A stretch of 47,996 nucleotides of DNA from Krasilnikovozyma curviuscula (GCA_014825775.1 MVAQ01000168.1:1-47996), one strand, 5' to 3'; positions 25,020-38,892 are shown, counted from the stretch's first letter. A program made the numbers and translations. Notes: generated by a model from the letters alone, not told the origin.

Positions 25020-28000
25020 CTAAGACTCAATTACTGAGCAGTCTCTGACCTCATTCTCACCGTACAAATCACCAGCATCGAACAGTGTTTCTGACACACC
25101 ACTGGTGTTGCTATCTTGCGCCCTCCTGCCTGCATTTCCACCACCAGCGGCTTCATCGCCTTTAAGCCAATCGCTGTGATCCTCAAACGCGTTCGTTCGA
25201 CGAATACTGACTCGTTTCTTGCTAATTCCACCGGTGGATTCCAGTGACGAAGGAGAGGATAGTCCACCGCTGGATCCTTTGTTGGCGTAGTTCTGCCTGA
25301 TTTGCCTCTCCCGTTCCTCCAGCTGACTGATCCGGAGAGCAACCATTTCTTCTGTGACGACCGCTCCAGGGAGCAAGTCTATCAACTGGGAAGATGGCGA
25401 GGTTATTGATGGAAAGTAAGAGCTGTCTCCTTTGCCCATGTCGTCGCTGGAGATTCTGGAGTGGAGAGAGTCGATCGGTGTTGGTCGTTGAGATGGAAGC
25501 GGCGGAGAATTCAAAGGGTAGTTGTAACCTGCTGAACTCGTCGATGCTGAGGAGCTTGATCTAACTCCGATACTACTGTTACTATTACTGTGGAAAGGAT
25601 GAGGCCGTGCTGTGGCTGGGCCTACTTGAAGGGGCGTTGGGCTGGGTAATGAATTCAAGAAGGCTGATGTTGCGGGTGGTGGTATTGGTTCATTAGAGTT
25701 CAATCCACCTCCTCGTTCAATTGTACTGAGAGCTAGATGACGCTGGACAATGTCGATAGATTGTCTCTGTAGCCGGTCTTCTTCATCCTCGACCTCTTCA
25801 TCCGGCTTAAGCCTTCTATCCTTCTTTTCAAACTGAGGGCTATCTGTCAAAAGTGACAGAGACTTGAGTCCTGGTTTGGCATTGGGAGGTGTTGAGACTT
25901 CAGTTGATGACGAGGAGAACAGTCCAGTCATCCAAGATCCAGGTCGAGCTTTCTTCGTCGTTCCTTTGGGAGGTGACGGTAGAACTGCGACTGGCTCCGC
26001 TGGAGGAGATAGTGCTGGTGGTTGAGGAGACGTCCCAGAAACGCTTCTCCCAAAAACCCATCCGCTATTGGCCGAAGAAGGCGAGGGGGTGCTTGCAGGC
26101 ATAGCGCTCTGACTTCTTCCGTGACGTGCACCCAGAGGTCTTGGGCGAGGCTGAACGACACCATCACCGACGGCAGGTGGGAGAGTGGGAGATGGTGAAG
26201 CACCCAGTATCGAGGACGACAGCTGCTGGATAGTTTGTTTCTCCGGGGATGACTGCTTCTTTGTGGCTGTGGACGATCGTCGGATGGACTGCTCAATGCC
26301 TTTACCATCGTCTGTAGAAGGAATAAGTCATGAAATCGTTAATTGATCGTCAGAAATGCCAGAGTGCTTACCGACACAAAGAATGTCCTCAAAACCAGCT
26401 TTCGCTATGATTCGATCAATGATCTTGCTGCAGTAAATGCTCAACGCCTTATTGGCCTCTTTAAGCTGCTTCACTTCAGCTCGCAGAGCTGCAAAATTTG
26501 ACAAATTAGAGTTAGCCTGATGATACACAAAATGATACCTTAAGAGATCACAAACATACCTTCACCTTCTTCTCCCTTTCCAATGCTCCTCATTCCGTTC
26601 TCCGGTACATCATGCTCTGCTCTGCCCAGTTCAGCAGCGAGGTCCATTCCACTACCAGACACCGGAAGATCACCCAAGGTTTCCGTTTTCTCGTGCTTCA
26701 TTTTCTTTCTGTTTTTCTTCGATTTGTTGGGCGTGTCTGATGGCGAGGACGGTGCAAAGGCTGGATCGACTTCATGAGTTTCCATTGCTGACGAGGCCTC
26801 ATTGCCGATGAGCTCAGGATCTAGTTCTGTTTCACTTTCATCTCCAAACTCGCTGTTTTCCTCGCCCAAGTTAGACTGCTCCTCCATTAAGGAATGCAAA
26901 CTCCTCTTCTCACTCCCCCAATATCCGCTCAAGCTCTCTCCCCCTCCAGTTCCTTCTAATGGCTCAGAGACAAAATCTCTTCCCAGAAGTTCACCATTCC
27001 TGATGCCACCATTCAGAGTTTTCTCGACGAGCAACAAACCGTAGCTCTCGACTTCTTCCATCAAGCTCGAGTTGAGCTTCTTGAGCTCGATGCATTCTTC
27101 ACGAGACTTGTTCAGAGCAGTGTGGAGAGAGGCATATGAGGACTCCAAAGTTGACAGGTCCCGCTTCAAGTTTTCTTTTTCGGTGTCGACCACCTTGGAC
27201 GAGTTCAGCAGCTGCAATGGGCTCTTAGGCGTTTTGGGAGCGGCGCCTGGATCGGGTGCGTCTGGCGTCGAATCGTCTTCGTCTTCGGTCGTCGAGAAAG
27301 CAAATGATGGAACTGGGGAAGAAGATCGTTTGTTCACTGATACTGAAAATGATGAAGGTATAGGTGAGGATGACTGCTTTCGCGTGATGGTGATGATTCG
27401 TGACTTCAGATGCTGAGATTAGACGAAGGCAGTGTCAGCAAATAACCACAAGCGACGTGGAGGCTAGACTAGCTAAACTTGCCTTCTCATTATCATCCAT
27501 CGCTTTTCTCTCTGTTTCGAAGGTCTTCTCTTGATCATCATATCTCCTCTGTATGTCTCTCTTTTCCTTCTCTAGCTCCTGTGCTCGAGCACGTACATTG
27601 TTCAGAGTCAACATCGCGCTAGATAGATCATTTTCGAGACGTTCCTATTTAGAGAGCACAAAAGTTCTTCAGACCTTGCCTGAGCGGTGATGACAGATAC
27701 AGTGGCACTCACGGCATCGCGTTCAGCCTGTTCACCTCGCGAGCTGACATTCCCCAACTGCTGGGTCAAGATTGAGATGTCATCCTTCCATTCAATTTCT
27801 CTCGTCTCAAACTGATCCACCCTCTCTTGCGCCTGTTCAGAGATGAGATGAAGCCCATCGTTCAGAACAGTCTTGTTTCAGATGGCAACAGAATATAATA
27901 GAAACTCACTTTTACGTAAGCATCGTTTTCTGTCCTCAACAACCTTACTAACTCATCTCGTCCTAACCGTCTTAACTCCTCATCCGGGGGCAGCTCTGCG

Positions 28001-28251
28001 CTATCCTGCCTTCTCTTGACAGCAGCACCATTTGGAGTTCCATTTGCTCTGTTCCTTGACTTAGCGCCGGCAGGTGGGGTCGGTCTTCCGCTCCCAACAA
28101 GTGGGCTTCGACCTTTCAGAGGACCAGACTGGAGTGGTGGTGAGGAGTGGTTGCTGGAGTTGCTGCTGGAAGAGCGTGCGAGTGGGGCTGAGTTCGAAGA
28201 AAGGGAGGTTCGACGTGCGGAAGACTGAGGCGTCGAGCTAATTGCAGACAT
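25020..28251 (-). CDS. Large coiled-coil, low-complexity protein of unknown function
   Basis: Starts at ATG 28251 (MSAISSTPQSSARRTSLSSN) and is split by about seven introns. A Ser/Pro/Arg-rich head is followed by DEELRRLGRDELVRLLRTEN, then a long predicted coiled coil (QFETREIEWKDDISILTQQL; LENDLSSAMLTLNNVRARAQ; ELEKEKRDIQRRYDDQEKTF; LKRDLSTLESSYASLHTALN). Next comes an acidic stretch and a basic KSKKNRKKMKHEK patch. A short, conserved-looking helix follows: LRAEVKQLKEANKALSIYCS, KIIDRIIAKAGFEDIL. The rest is a disordered Ser/Pro tail with a small coiled segment (ALRISQLEERERQIRQNYAN). The ALS-Y--KII-R-----GFE-IL pattern resembles fungal proteins often labelled 'M protein repeat', but I cannot name a function. 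A scaffold or cytoskeletal role is only an inference. Stop TAG lies at 25020-25022. Confidence 0.78.
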
Positions 28252-29520
28252 TGATGTCTGTTGCTTCCTACTGCACTAGAGATGAAAGACGATCGGATTT
28301 GGTGCTCAGAGGAAGTTGACGTTATGCCAAGGGCTGAGATTTTGAAGGCTGCTGGCGCCAGGGGTGCAAGAGGTTCTAGACCAGCAACCACACAAGATCT
28401 CGAGCTGTTTCAAGATTGACGATACGGTGGTATGTTGGTGGTTGAATAAGGAATGTAATGAAGGCTATACGTGTACGTATCGAAGGTGGTGAGCAACCAG
28501 AATGGCAATGTGCTTGGTCCAGCGGCAGCTTTTCTTCTACAACAGAAGCAAAGAAGCTACGAGACAAATATAGAAAATACAGAGGGAAGGAAATAATCAG
28601 TTCAGCTGAAACTGTGACCACACAAGAGCTGAAGTTGAAAGCAGCAACTCACAAACTCGACTTTTGAGGGAAAGGACCGCGCTGGATTAACACGTCACGA
28701 TGGAGCTACAGATTCAAAGAGGAATCAAACAGTCAGTGAGAAAAACAGGCTGCGTGCAGATAATAGATCTTGGTCTTGCTAACATTAGATGTCTGGAGAA
28801 AATGGTGGTGGAAGACTTCCTGGCTTCGCGTTAAGATTCTGGAGCTCTGTGTGAGCGCCTCAAGCCCCTATTCCTATTTCTCACACCTCGACATTCTTCG
28901 CCCCATCAAACTCCTGCCATGTGTTTGCATAAAACCACAGGAGAAAAGGAGAATCTTTTTCACACTTAAGAGACGCAAAATCGCGCGCTGGATGAAGCAA
29001 GCAAAAGTAAACAACTGTTTGGAAACATGGCACCTTTCTTAACCCTTCCTTGAGTTGATGATACAAGAAGAAATACAGACAGGACACGAAAAGTAAAGTG
29101 TAGTATATGTATACGTAAAAGCTATAAGAACCCGTAACCCTCGTCTTGGAAACCAAAAAGGGTGATGCTGTACAAAAAAATTAAGGAATCGAGAAGTGAT
29201 ACGAGCATGCAATGAAGGCGTGAATCTGCAGTGTGAATGAACATTTATGGTAGAGAGAAACGTGATTTATACTTCGTTCCACAGACCGAGATAGTGAGAA
29301 TATCGGAAGTACGAAGCAACTCGATTTTCGGGTGGATGGGCATGGTACTCCTCCTCGTGATGCTAGGTTGATAATTCCTACCGAGGTGGGAAATTCAGAG
29401 AATAAGAGCTGGGATGAGAAAAGTGTCGCAAAAGGAATCATGACTCTCTATTCCACAAGGCAAATCAGTCAGCGACAAATATGAAAAGTGAACGAAGGAG
29501 CAAGGGGTACTTACATTTCA
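28252..29520 (-). other. Intergenic: coiled-coil gene promoter and PSP1 gene 3' UTR
   Basis: About 1.27 kb. Open frames here (for example 28376-28621 minus, 28881-29156 minus, 28770-29042 plus) look like chance: several lack a good ATG and none has motif content. No RNA gene or repeat was seen. The length leaves room for a long leader of the coiled-coil gene. Confidence 0.45.
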
Positions 29521-32500
29521 TTACGGGAAGGTGGGAGGAAGACCAGACCCAGTACCAGCAGATGACACAGAAGCAGGGTATTGGATCTGAGAGAACCAAA
29601 TTCTCGTCTTCTCCAACTACAGATAACGACGGCGATATTAAAAGAGCGATAAACCCAGATGTACTCAGCGAATGAAAACATAAGAGAAAGAAAGTCAGAT
29701 AGGATATGGGCTCACCCTAAAGAGTTCCTTCACCAAATCTCTGAAGTCAACACGTCTATCACTTTCATAGTAGAACGTCAATTTCCTCCTGTCCATCTGG
29801 TATTCGGCATCTCTAACCACCATTGGTATTCTTCTCAGGAAAGCTCGTTCTTGACAGAATGCCAACGCTTTGGCTTCATCTCTAGTTTTTCTCTCAAAGA
29901 GGCTGAGGAATAGACGTAAGAAAGCGCCTCAGAAGAAGATAGGAGACGACGTGGAGAGGAAGCTACTTACGCTAGTTCCTCCGGTTGAGCTCTTCCGAAG
30001 ATACGCTTCGCTGTGAGGTAGTGTTTTGGTTCTCTTACATCCTTCAAACCCTGCATCGTCATGTTTTGTGCTTCCCTAGCCAGACGACGGAGCTGTTCTT
30101 CCTCAAATAACTTGGCTTGTTCCAGAGAGATGTGACTGGCGACTGGCATCACAATTCAAACCGATCAGGTGAGACTGCGTCCTTGGCACATATGAGAAGA
30201 AATGAGGGAGGGCTTACTAGTTCCAATATCCAGACCACGATCACCTTCTGTACGAACCATGTCTCCTTCTTGGAGTAGGAGGTGAGGGTTTCCGCAATAG
30301 TGCAGATCAGTTCTGTCCGCCTTGAAGCTGACGATGTAAAGCTGGTACGTTTCTGGAATGCCATGGAGAGGGACGCCCTTTCCAAGCTCCTTGAATTCGG
30401 TGGACAGAGCTTGATCAGACATGAAATTATTAGACGCTGATGGCGAGTGAGATGGAGCAGGTGGATATTGAGGAGGCTGAATCGGGTTAAAGTAGCCTCC
30501 TGGACGAGAGTAAGTAGGGCCGTTGCTGGGAGATTTGGCAAATTGGGGACTGCCTTGGTTCTGACTGCCAGCAAATGGACCAAAGGAGCCGGAGTTGCTG
30601 GAACGATGTCCACCTTGAGCATCTTGACGAGTGGGTGGTGCACCACTTTGATTACCGAAAAGATAGTAGCTGCCCATGGAGGAGCTAGTCGGAGCTGGCG
30701 ATGGAGGCATATATCCTCTTCCGAAGTTTCCCGAGTTGTTCTGATGACCACGAGAACCTACGTGCAACAAAAGAATAGTAAGCTTACACGACCGAAAAAT
30801 GGACAAAATTGTTTGTTGGCTCACCGTTTCCAGTTAAAGTATTGTACAACGCATTAAACGACTTCTCATCCTCGACATGGTCAGAGAAGGGAACTGCAGT
30901 ACCAAAGCTAGCAGCGCGTGATTTTGAAGGTCTTTCTGAAGGTGATCTTCTGTCCGAGTCATGTGGGTTGTTTCTGAAACCGGATGGTGAGAGACTGTGA
31001 TGGTACGAGCCCATACCACCAGTTGGAGTGAAAATGGGAAAAGATGACGATGGGTGACCTTGGGAAGAAGCTCCCTGAACAGGCCTGTATCCACCTCCCT
31101 CTCCCGTCTGACTTTGACGAAGTTGTCGACCACGTTCTTCAGCTTCAACGCTCAGATTCAGAGCGTTTCCAAGACTGATGCTGAGTTCGTCAGCTGAGAA
31201 CGCACCACCCCGGTCCTTTGACGAGCCAGTAAGGTTGTTGTTTCCTCCCCAAACAGGCCAGCCTCCGTTGTTACCCTTGTCTTCGAAACCACCAACAGCT
31301 CGCCTTCCTACCACAGAGACTGAATGGCGACGACTGGTAGTTCCACTACCTCCACCGTTCTCTTTCACTCCACCGCCTAGACCAAAGTGTTCGTCGTTGT
31401 GACTGTTAATGGTTCCTCCAAAAGGCTTCTCGCCGTACCCAAACCCAAAGGAATCCGTAAGATTTCCACCACGAGCGAAAGGAGACATGTTGGATGCCGA
31501 GTCTCCCATTCCCAACGGGAACGCAGGAAGTCCCGAGTCGCCATCGTCAAAGACTGACTCGTACTTTCTTGACCCAGGCTTGTTGAAGTTGACACTGTCC
31601 CATGGATTGGATCCGAGTCCACTCATTCCAAACAAGCCAGCACCTGGTCTAGCACCGGTTGCAAGACTTTGAGAACGACTTCTGCTGGCTCCGGGGGGAG
31701 CATGGGGTGGCGAAGGGGGTTGTTGATGTAAACTAGGAAGAGGTAGACCTGACCCGACAGGTGGTGAAGGTGAGAAAGTGGGGAATCGATTAGACGTGAC
31801 TGAAGAAGGAAAGGAAGTACCACCAGTGCTGCTGGGTGGTGCAAGACGAGGTTCTCCTTCCTTTGGTGGTGAGTTACCGTCTAATTTGGAGAAAAGGGAC
31901 GATTCCGCGCCAGTGACGGATGGGTCCCTACGTCTAGGGGGCGAAATTGAAGCTTTCGCTCTTGGAACAATGGGATCATCTCCACGCAGAACGTGCAGAG
32001 GTGGTGCTGGGTATTGCTGATGTTGCTGATGCTGCTGAGGCGGGCCTTTATCGGTGTTGCTGGATGAAGATAAAGGCTTCGAGTCGACATTACCTGTCAT
32101 CCTGAGGAAACTGCCAGCTTTACTTTCTGCCGAAGATGCAACTGAACCACTGTGGTCACTACCAGTAGCGTTACGAGGTCGTTCACCGCCAGGAGTTTTA
32201 CGGTCTGACGCTGACGGCCTCTCGGACCCAATAGCAGCACCACCTGGGATGGAATTACCAGCAATATGGACCGGTGATGACTGCTGACGATTACGCAGTA
32301 TGGTATTGGCTATGTTGACGTCAATGTTGCTGGAGGTGATGCTACCGGCGCTCGACATTCGCAGAGAATCGCTCTGATTCCAAGTGTTCAAGAACTGACG
32401 GTGAGGGCCAGTCTTGCTGGCAATGGATGTAATGACTTCAGGCTCGTCTGAAACTGACTTGATGAGACCGTTAATTGGCAAGACTGGACTTTCTCTAATG

Positions 32501-33072
32501 GACTGAGTCTGTGATGAACTTGGCGACGGAGTTGAACCAAAATCGGGGACTGGCGAGACGGGAGGAGGTGTTGACTGCAAGAAAATAAGAAGAGACATGA
32601 GAGGTCAGTCAGCTTCAATGTTTCCTGCTGTTTACAGAGTCTGGAAAGAATCAGAAGACAGACGACCATGACGGCGAAAAAAAGGGCGGGTGAGGTGGAA
32701 TGAGATCCAGCCAAACGAAACAGCTTCTTTGACAAAGTCACAAGGCAGGCTCTTCCTCTGTCTAGTCTCCTTCTACTCCTTATGTATGATCAGCCTCCTT
32801 TCAGAGCTGACATCCAAACTGCGGTTGGATTCTGCAAAGCCGTCGAAGCTTTTTTGGCGCGGAAGAAGTCGAAACTTTTGAGGGGGAAGAGTGAATCAAG
32901 ATGTGCTTACCCAATTACCAGCACCACGAGCCTAGAAACAACAAGAGAAGCAGAATATCAGCTACGGGTCCAGCAGCGAGACGGCAGCTGCAGACGCTGG
33001 GAAAGCTCTGCAAAAGAACCACTCCAGCGGCCTGTGGTTCCCCACCCTCTGGCGAGCGGTACTCACCAGCAT
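29521..33072 (-). CDS. PSP1 C-terminal domain protein
   Basis: Related to yeast Psp1 (suppressor of DNA polymerase alpha mutations; RNP/P-body-linked). The PSP1 domain lies at the C-terminus: [110 protein letters not shown], and [20 protein letters not shown]. Stop TAA lies at 29521-29523. About 700 residues of Ser/Pro/Gly-rich sequence precede it, with a QQHQQHQQY run. The start is reconstructed: ATG CTG at 33072-33067, donor GTGAGT, a 21-nt exon at 32931-32911 reading ARGAGNW, donor GTAAGC, and the main exon from 32574 ([13 protein letters not shown]). All three join in phase 0. The alternative is ATG 32598 inside the second intron. A TATATATATA run lies about 30 bp upstream of the ATG. Confidence 0.85.
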
Positions 33073-33764
33073 TAAACCTTTTTCTACGGAACGAAGCTCT
33101 TGGATATATATATAAGTCTAGGGAGGTGGTCGTACAGGTGGTGGTCTAGGGGTCACAAGAAAAAGCGGGGCAGGCTGAGGTTTTGGTTGAAGAGGTCCTG
33201 TGAGCGAAGCCTGTGTCACATGAGTGACCAGCGAGAGACCTTCGTTCGACTGTTTTCTTGTTCTTTTCCAACACAGATTTCATTTCTCAATGGATCGCGC
33301 TGAGTTGTATACATTTAAACATCACAGCTAAGGAATTTACCTAATGGTTCATGAGGCAAGTATTTCTACTGCATCTCGATAAATAGTCGGCGCAATGATC
33401 TCTCGCCACTTCTCCACGAGCAGTGCAAAACCTTTGCGAACGCAAGGCGAGGTGTACCTAGATCTTATGTGCATTGGCATTTTTTCGGTTGCAACGGAGC
33501 AGATATGCTTGTCTCTTTAGAAATGTTACAGTCTGCAAGCACTAGCACGTTCGTATGCGCAACTTTCGACGTGCGAGACGCACACAAACCCGTAGCCATA
33601 AATGAATGTCCTTGATAATGGTTTGATACTATTTTCTGATACAATGAAGATGTGTGTACCTGCAGGTCTGGTGAAAGTATCATCAAGACCGTAGAAGTAA
33701 AGTTTGTTTACATTCGGCTTCACCACATCTCAATCAGGATCAACAGCCCACTACCACATTTAAT
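33073..33764 (-). other. Intergenic: PSP1 promoter and ELP1 3' UTR
   Basis: About 690 bp. The minus strand carries an alternating AT run at about 33105-33113, a TATA-like element close to the PSP1 start. The remainder holds no recognised gene; a 43-codon minus ORF near 33150-33290 has no family resemblance. Confidence 0.5.
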
Positions 33765-36700
33765 CTAGGTCCCCAAGAGTCCGCTGCTATGCTCAAACAC
33801 CAGCGTGGGCTTAACTGGCTTCTCAGTCAACGGTATCCCCTCGACCTCAACTGGTTTCGGCGGCTCCTGACCTTCCCATGCCTGTTCCACCCCCGCAGTG
33901 ATCTTCTTTTCCAGATTGTCGAACGCTATCTTTAGTTCTCTACCTTGTTCCCTGTGATACTCCGTCGCTAACAGCAGATGGGCGAGTAGCGATTGGGAGT
34001 CGGCTGCATAAGGAATTTTCGAATCAGCTCGTCATCTTAGATATGGTCAACAAGCTGTGAGAGACTCACAAACAACTAGTTTGAATCTGTCTATAAGCTT
34101 GTTGAGACTACCTAGGAGGTACGACTCCTCGTTCACAGTCCCTTTTCTTCCTGCAGCCTGCTTCATTGACTTCTTCCTCTTACTTTTGGCGCTGACCCTA
34201 CGTTTACAAAGAAGAGCGTTAGACCAGTTTAGAAGTTGATGAGAGTTCCAAAATGAATAAAATGTACTTGGACATTCCAGTCATTCCGGTCATTGCAGAA
34301 TAAACAGTTGTAGGTGCGACAGTGTAGCGAGTGAAAGCGGTCGCTTGAGTAGCATCTGTCATCACATCGATATTCTCTAGGGCGGGGTCCTCTTCCATAA
34401 AGAAGGCATCTGTGTGATCAATAGGAAATCATCAATAATGGGTCAAATCTACACTGGTTTGGCACAGAACTAACCAGGTTTCTCTCGCTTCAAAATAGCT
34501 AGCTCCTGCAGTCGGAAGACTTGTTTGTCCAGTTGCTCTTCAATCTCAGTGAGATCTTCGTGAACAGCAGCGGCTGTGTCCTCCAAGCTTGGGTGAACGA
34601 GAGACTCGATCAAGTCAGTTCGGTCGTTGAGAGTGACCTGAAAGTACCAATGTCAGTTCGAAGGAAATTCTCAGGCTCATAAAAAGGTATTCACAATCCT
34701 TATAGCTTCTGAAAATTCTCTTCCTCGCGTGAGTACCGCTGCCCCCTCATCAATGTTCTTACCATAATCGATCCATAGGCGACCTGCTTCGGAAAATCTT
34801 CCACGGGCCGTCAGATGGCCTAAACGACACACAAGCAAAATAAAGTTAGGAAAAAGACAACAAGGTAGCAAAGGGAACTACACACCGGCTACTTTGTCGC
34901 AGAGCGCAGAGAGCTGGTCAACTGGAAGCTTTTCGGTGATGGCCAAAGTGAACAATTCCCTCCAGGCATGAGCTTTTTCGTACGCTTTCATAGCTCGTGG
35001 TGAATTTCCAGAAAGGATAAATGCTGAGTGAGAACAATGGTGAAAGCGATGTTAGTCCAGTTTCACGTCGAATAAGAGTATGTCGAGCTTACCTAACGCA
35101 GAGTTGTTAAAATCACGACGGTCGTAGAGATGTTCACCATACAACCCATAAATGGTCTGAAATAAACGTTGAGTCAGTAACCTGTTTAAGAATGGGGTGC
35201 TGTGAAGGAAGACCTGTCACCATACCTTAAGGATCTCTGGATCGTCTTTGTAACATGATACAGCTTGAACATAAAGATTATGCCTTTCGATGTAGTCGAT
35301 AGTCTCATCATAATGATTTGATCCTAACATGTACATGTGCCGGTTAGCGGTAGAAAATAGATAGCAACTGTTAGGTGAAGTCACTCACCGGCTAAATGAA
35401 GGTTGGTCAATGCACAGGAGTATTTCTCGAGATGATCGTCAATTTTGAACCTTTGATAGTACTTGTCGAGGGACTGCAACTCCCTCAAGAACGGAAGATA
35501 TTCTCTTGGGTCCTTCTGAGAGTACTGAGCGATCATGAGAACCAGCTGGAAGTCGTACATTCCCAGCGCGACATTGAAGAGCTTATTGGCATCCGCCAAA
35601 AAAATGACGTACTTGATGGCGTCTTCAACAGCGTTTGGATGTTGCCCTTTGAGTGTATGCAATAGTCGGAGAGCTTCTTCGTAGTCAGGCGGGTTTTTGA
35701 CGACGTGAGTGGTGAGGATGGAATCTACGTATTTGACCAAGTCAATCTTCTCCAACTCTGCTCTGATAGCATCGCACACCTTGTTAACTTTATGTTTGCT
35801 GAGCTGACCTAAGTTGGTAGCTTGGACCGTTCCAGGTTGCCTGTAGATAGTTTCAGTCACGTCTTCATCTCTCAAGCCCGAGATGAACAAATTGAGATAT
35901 TCTGGGGTTTCTAGCTGGGAGACAAAAGCAGAGAGGTTCTCCATGAAGACACCTGGATTGTAGTCGTAGAGAATGTTGAGGTCGAAACGGTGTTTTCTGC
36001 ACGCAATGAACGCTGCGCGGTAGTTCAGACTACGACGACGAGAACGGATCAGTCCAAAGGAGAAAAACGAAAGATAGGATCGAAACGAAACATGACGGAA
36101 ACTCACAGATTTAGATCTACTCGAACCTGAGACAGAACCAGTGGTCGAGGATTGACGGTCTCCAAGTTACCTCTGGGCATCTGAAGGACTAGACCCATCG
36201 CACTGGGGACAACCGTTACGAGGCAAGACCCTCTTTCAACCCTTCTAGTCTCCCACTCCTTTTCAGCTTCTTGTACACTATATCCTTCCAAGATCTTTCT
36301 GAGAACATCCAAAGTGACGTATTTCGAGATGTGCGAAGTTGTGGTGTAGATCAAGTGTTCAGCAGAGAGGGCGAATGAGGTGCAGTCGGTCGCAACTTCG
36401 TAAATCTCTTGAGCCGTGTCAGTAGTGGTGAAAAGTTTTCCTTGGGAAGATTGACCAGCGATGAGAGTTCCATTTAGATGTTTGCATGACTGGATTTGAG
36501 GGCAGAACGTCGGGAACGAGGTTGGAAGAGGATCAAAGGTGAATTCCTCGTTGGCGACGGAAACTATTCAAGATAGATTAGCAAGCGCACTACAGAACAT
36601 CAACAATATCGGCCGTACCTTGAAGAAGTTCGCCCTTCCTGTTTTGAAACAATAGACCGAACGGGTTCAAAGCCACGAACCTACCAGCTCCTGCCAGCGG

Positions 36701-38892
36701 CAAGTATTCGACTTCCCACTTGACGTGAGCGATCGGATCAGCGTCAGAAACTGATCTTTGGCAAATCCAGATAGCGTCTTGTCCGGTCTCAGTATCCCTA
36801 CCGAGGACACCAAGCAGGTAATCCGTGGCACACGAATGGCCGAGTGCGATTTGACGACCGTGGCAGTTAGAAGGAAGCTGGACGGAGAATGCTGGTACTC
36901 CCGTGACCTTCTTTCCTGCTCCAATGTGAGGTTGGATGAGAACATTCCATACCTCCACTGATCCCGAAGTAAAGAGCATGGCAATATCATCTCTGGTTGG
37001 TGAGAACGAGACAGCAGCTGGTGGAAGTTTGGCGATTGTGGAGATTTTGGTGGAAGAGTAAGGTGGTGGTACGTTCTGAACCTTGAAGGATGTTATGAGA
37101 AGAGATGCTGAGTGTACAGAAAAGAAAATGTATGGGTTAGTGTATATCGGTAGCCCGTTATGTGAAAAACTTACACCCATCGACAACACCAACGACACCG
37201 TTATCTGGAGATGCGGAGGTTTGTGAGATGTAGGTATCCCAAGAGAAGCTCATGATGTTTAGGGAAGCTTTCGAAGCATATTCGATTAGTGCCAAGTAAT
37301 CTGTTGGTGATAGAACGTGAACTTACAACTCGAAAGCACAGCAAGCTTGAGAGGCTCTTCTGGATGCCACAGGACGCTCGTGTACCTCTTCGAAGGCTCC
37401 AAGCACTTGAGTTCCTGTTTGAGATACCAGTGGTAGTTGTTCATAGTCCAGAGTTGGACTGTAAATTGGTGAAAGATGTGTTGAATGATGGTGCTGCCAA
37501 TCGCTTAGAAATAGAACTAAACTCACCAACATCTTCAGTATTGCGTCTCAGCCAAACAGCCAGAATCGTAGAGTCCGAGTTCCAAGACAGATCCTGAACT
37601 CTGTATCCCCAAGCCAATTTTTCCTTTCTAACGTCTCTCTGCGATTTCTCGACGAAAGTCTCCCGCAACTGGAATTCACCATGCCTCAGACCGTTCTTCT
37701 CAAACATCACGATATCGTGCCTTCCATCCCGACCTTCTCCTCCACCTTCAAACCCGAACCTTTGTGATGATGCTATCAGGTTGCCAGAGGGTCTCCATGC
37801 CAACGGATGTTCTAGTCCAGGTACAGGTTCAGAAGTCGACTGAAGGTTAACAGATCGGTTGTAGATTCGAAGGACTCTTCTATTTTTATCAGCAGTTGTT
37901 CTGTCAAGTGTGGAAACGACAAAGAAAGCACCATCCCCTCTCCATGAGACTCTAGGATCTAGATCATCATCGGGGCTAGATGAACCTCTAGCGGCAACCG
38001 CTGCTTGTTCTGCCGCTGACGCTGCTGCTGATTTCCCTGCTGATCCGTGAAATTGAGTTTCTTTTGATCCCCAGCCTACGTTTATTTGAGCTTCTAAATG
38101 ATTTAAATCAAGAAAGTCACGAGATGAGTATTATTTCGCTCAGAATAGATAGAAAATAAAGATGTTACCTTCTCCAAATTCACTGGAACGAAGCGCAGTG
38201 TCGTATAGGGTATCAAAGTCCGTAGTCATTTGGAGGAGCTTGTCATCGCCTGAGAGTTCCCATAGCAGTACATCAGCAGTGTTTATAAAGTTTAATGACC
38301 AACAGGCTCACCAGTTATCAGTACAATAAGCTCCTCGTCCGGACTCCACGAAGCCGCACAGATCCCAGCGTCAACAATCCCAACAGTCTCAAACTGGAAA
38401 CGAAGGACGAGGTCAGTGTCCAATCCGATAGTCAGCAGAAACTGTTTAACTAACCTGAGGCTCGAGATCTTCGTTTGCAAGAGCCAAAGTGACGATATCA
38501 CCGCCTCTCAGAATGATACAAATAGTATCAGAGTCTGCTAAGAACTTGAGAGAAAGGATGGCAGGCTTGGAAGAATCATCTGCCAATACTGCGCTTGAAG
38601 TTTGAGAGAAATATGTCGAGAGCTGGATTGGACGCAATCAATTCAGTCAGAACCTCAGATCTACTTGCCAAAAGTAAAACAGCTCGAGATGAGTGCTTAC
38701 CAGGCGAGTCTGACCGACTTGGGAGCCCTCGATGACGAACAGATCGATCTGCACAGAGCCAGAGGAGCCGCTGGTCTCAGACGCAACATAGACGAATCCG
38801 CTGGATGGATCGAACGCCGTTGCTACGCTTGTCTGATCTTGTTGAATTGGGAGAGACACCCCCACCGACGCAAGGCAGGAAATGCTCTTCAT
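33765..38892 (-). CDS. ELP1: Elongator complex scaffold subunit ELP1 (IKI3)
   Basis: The largest Elongator subunit, which scaffolds Elp2/Elp3 and binds tRNA during cm5U34 wobble-uridine modification. It is encoded by about 17-18 exons. The N-terminus (SISCLASVGVSLPIQQ) leads into two WD40-like propellers: SLKFLADSDTICIILRGGDI; GICAASWSPDEELIVLITG; DPRVSWRGDGAFFVVSTLD. The family hallmark DIVMFEKNGLRHGEFQLRE is present, then VQDLSWNSDSTILAVWLRR. The C-terminal helical repeat region starts at YRAAFIACRKHRFDLNILYD and includes PREYLPFLRELQSLDKYYQR and FILSGNSPRAMKAYEKAHAW. The basic tRNA-binding segment SAKSKRKKSMKQAAGRKGTV is intact, followed by NEESYLLGSLNKLIDRF and an end at FEHSSGLLGT, TAG 33765-33767. 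It is divergent from mitochondrial PheRS with 379 bp between start codons. Confidence 0.96.

Noticed and set aside
28116..28391. Minus-strand frame overlapping the start of the coiled-coil gene
   Set aside because: Wrong frame relative to the supported start at 28251 and no motif content.
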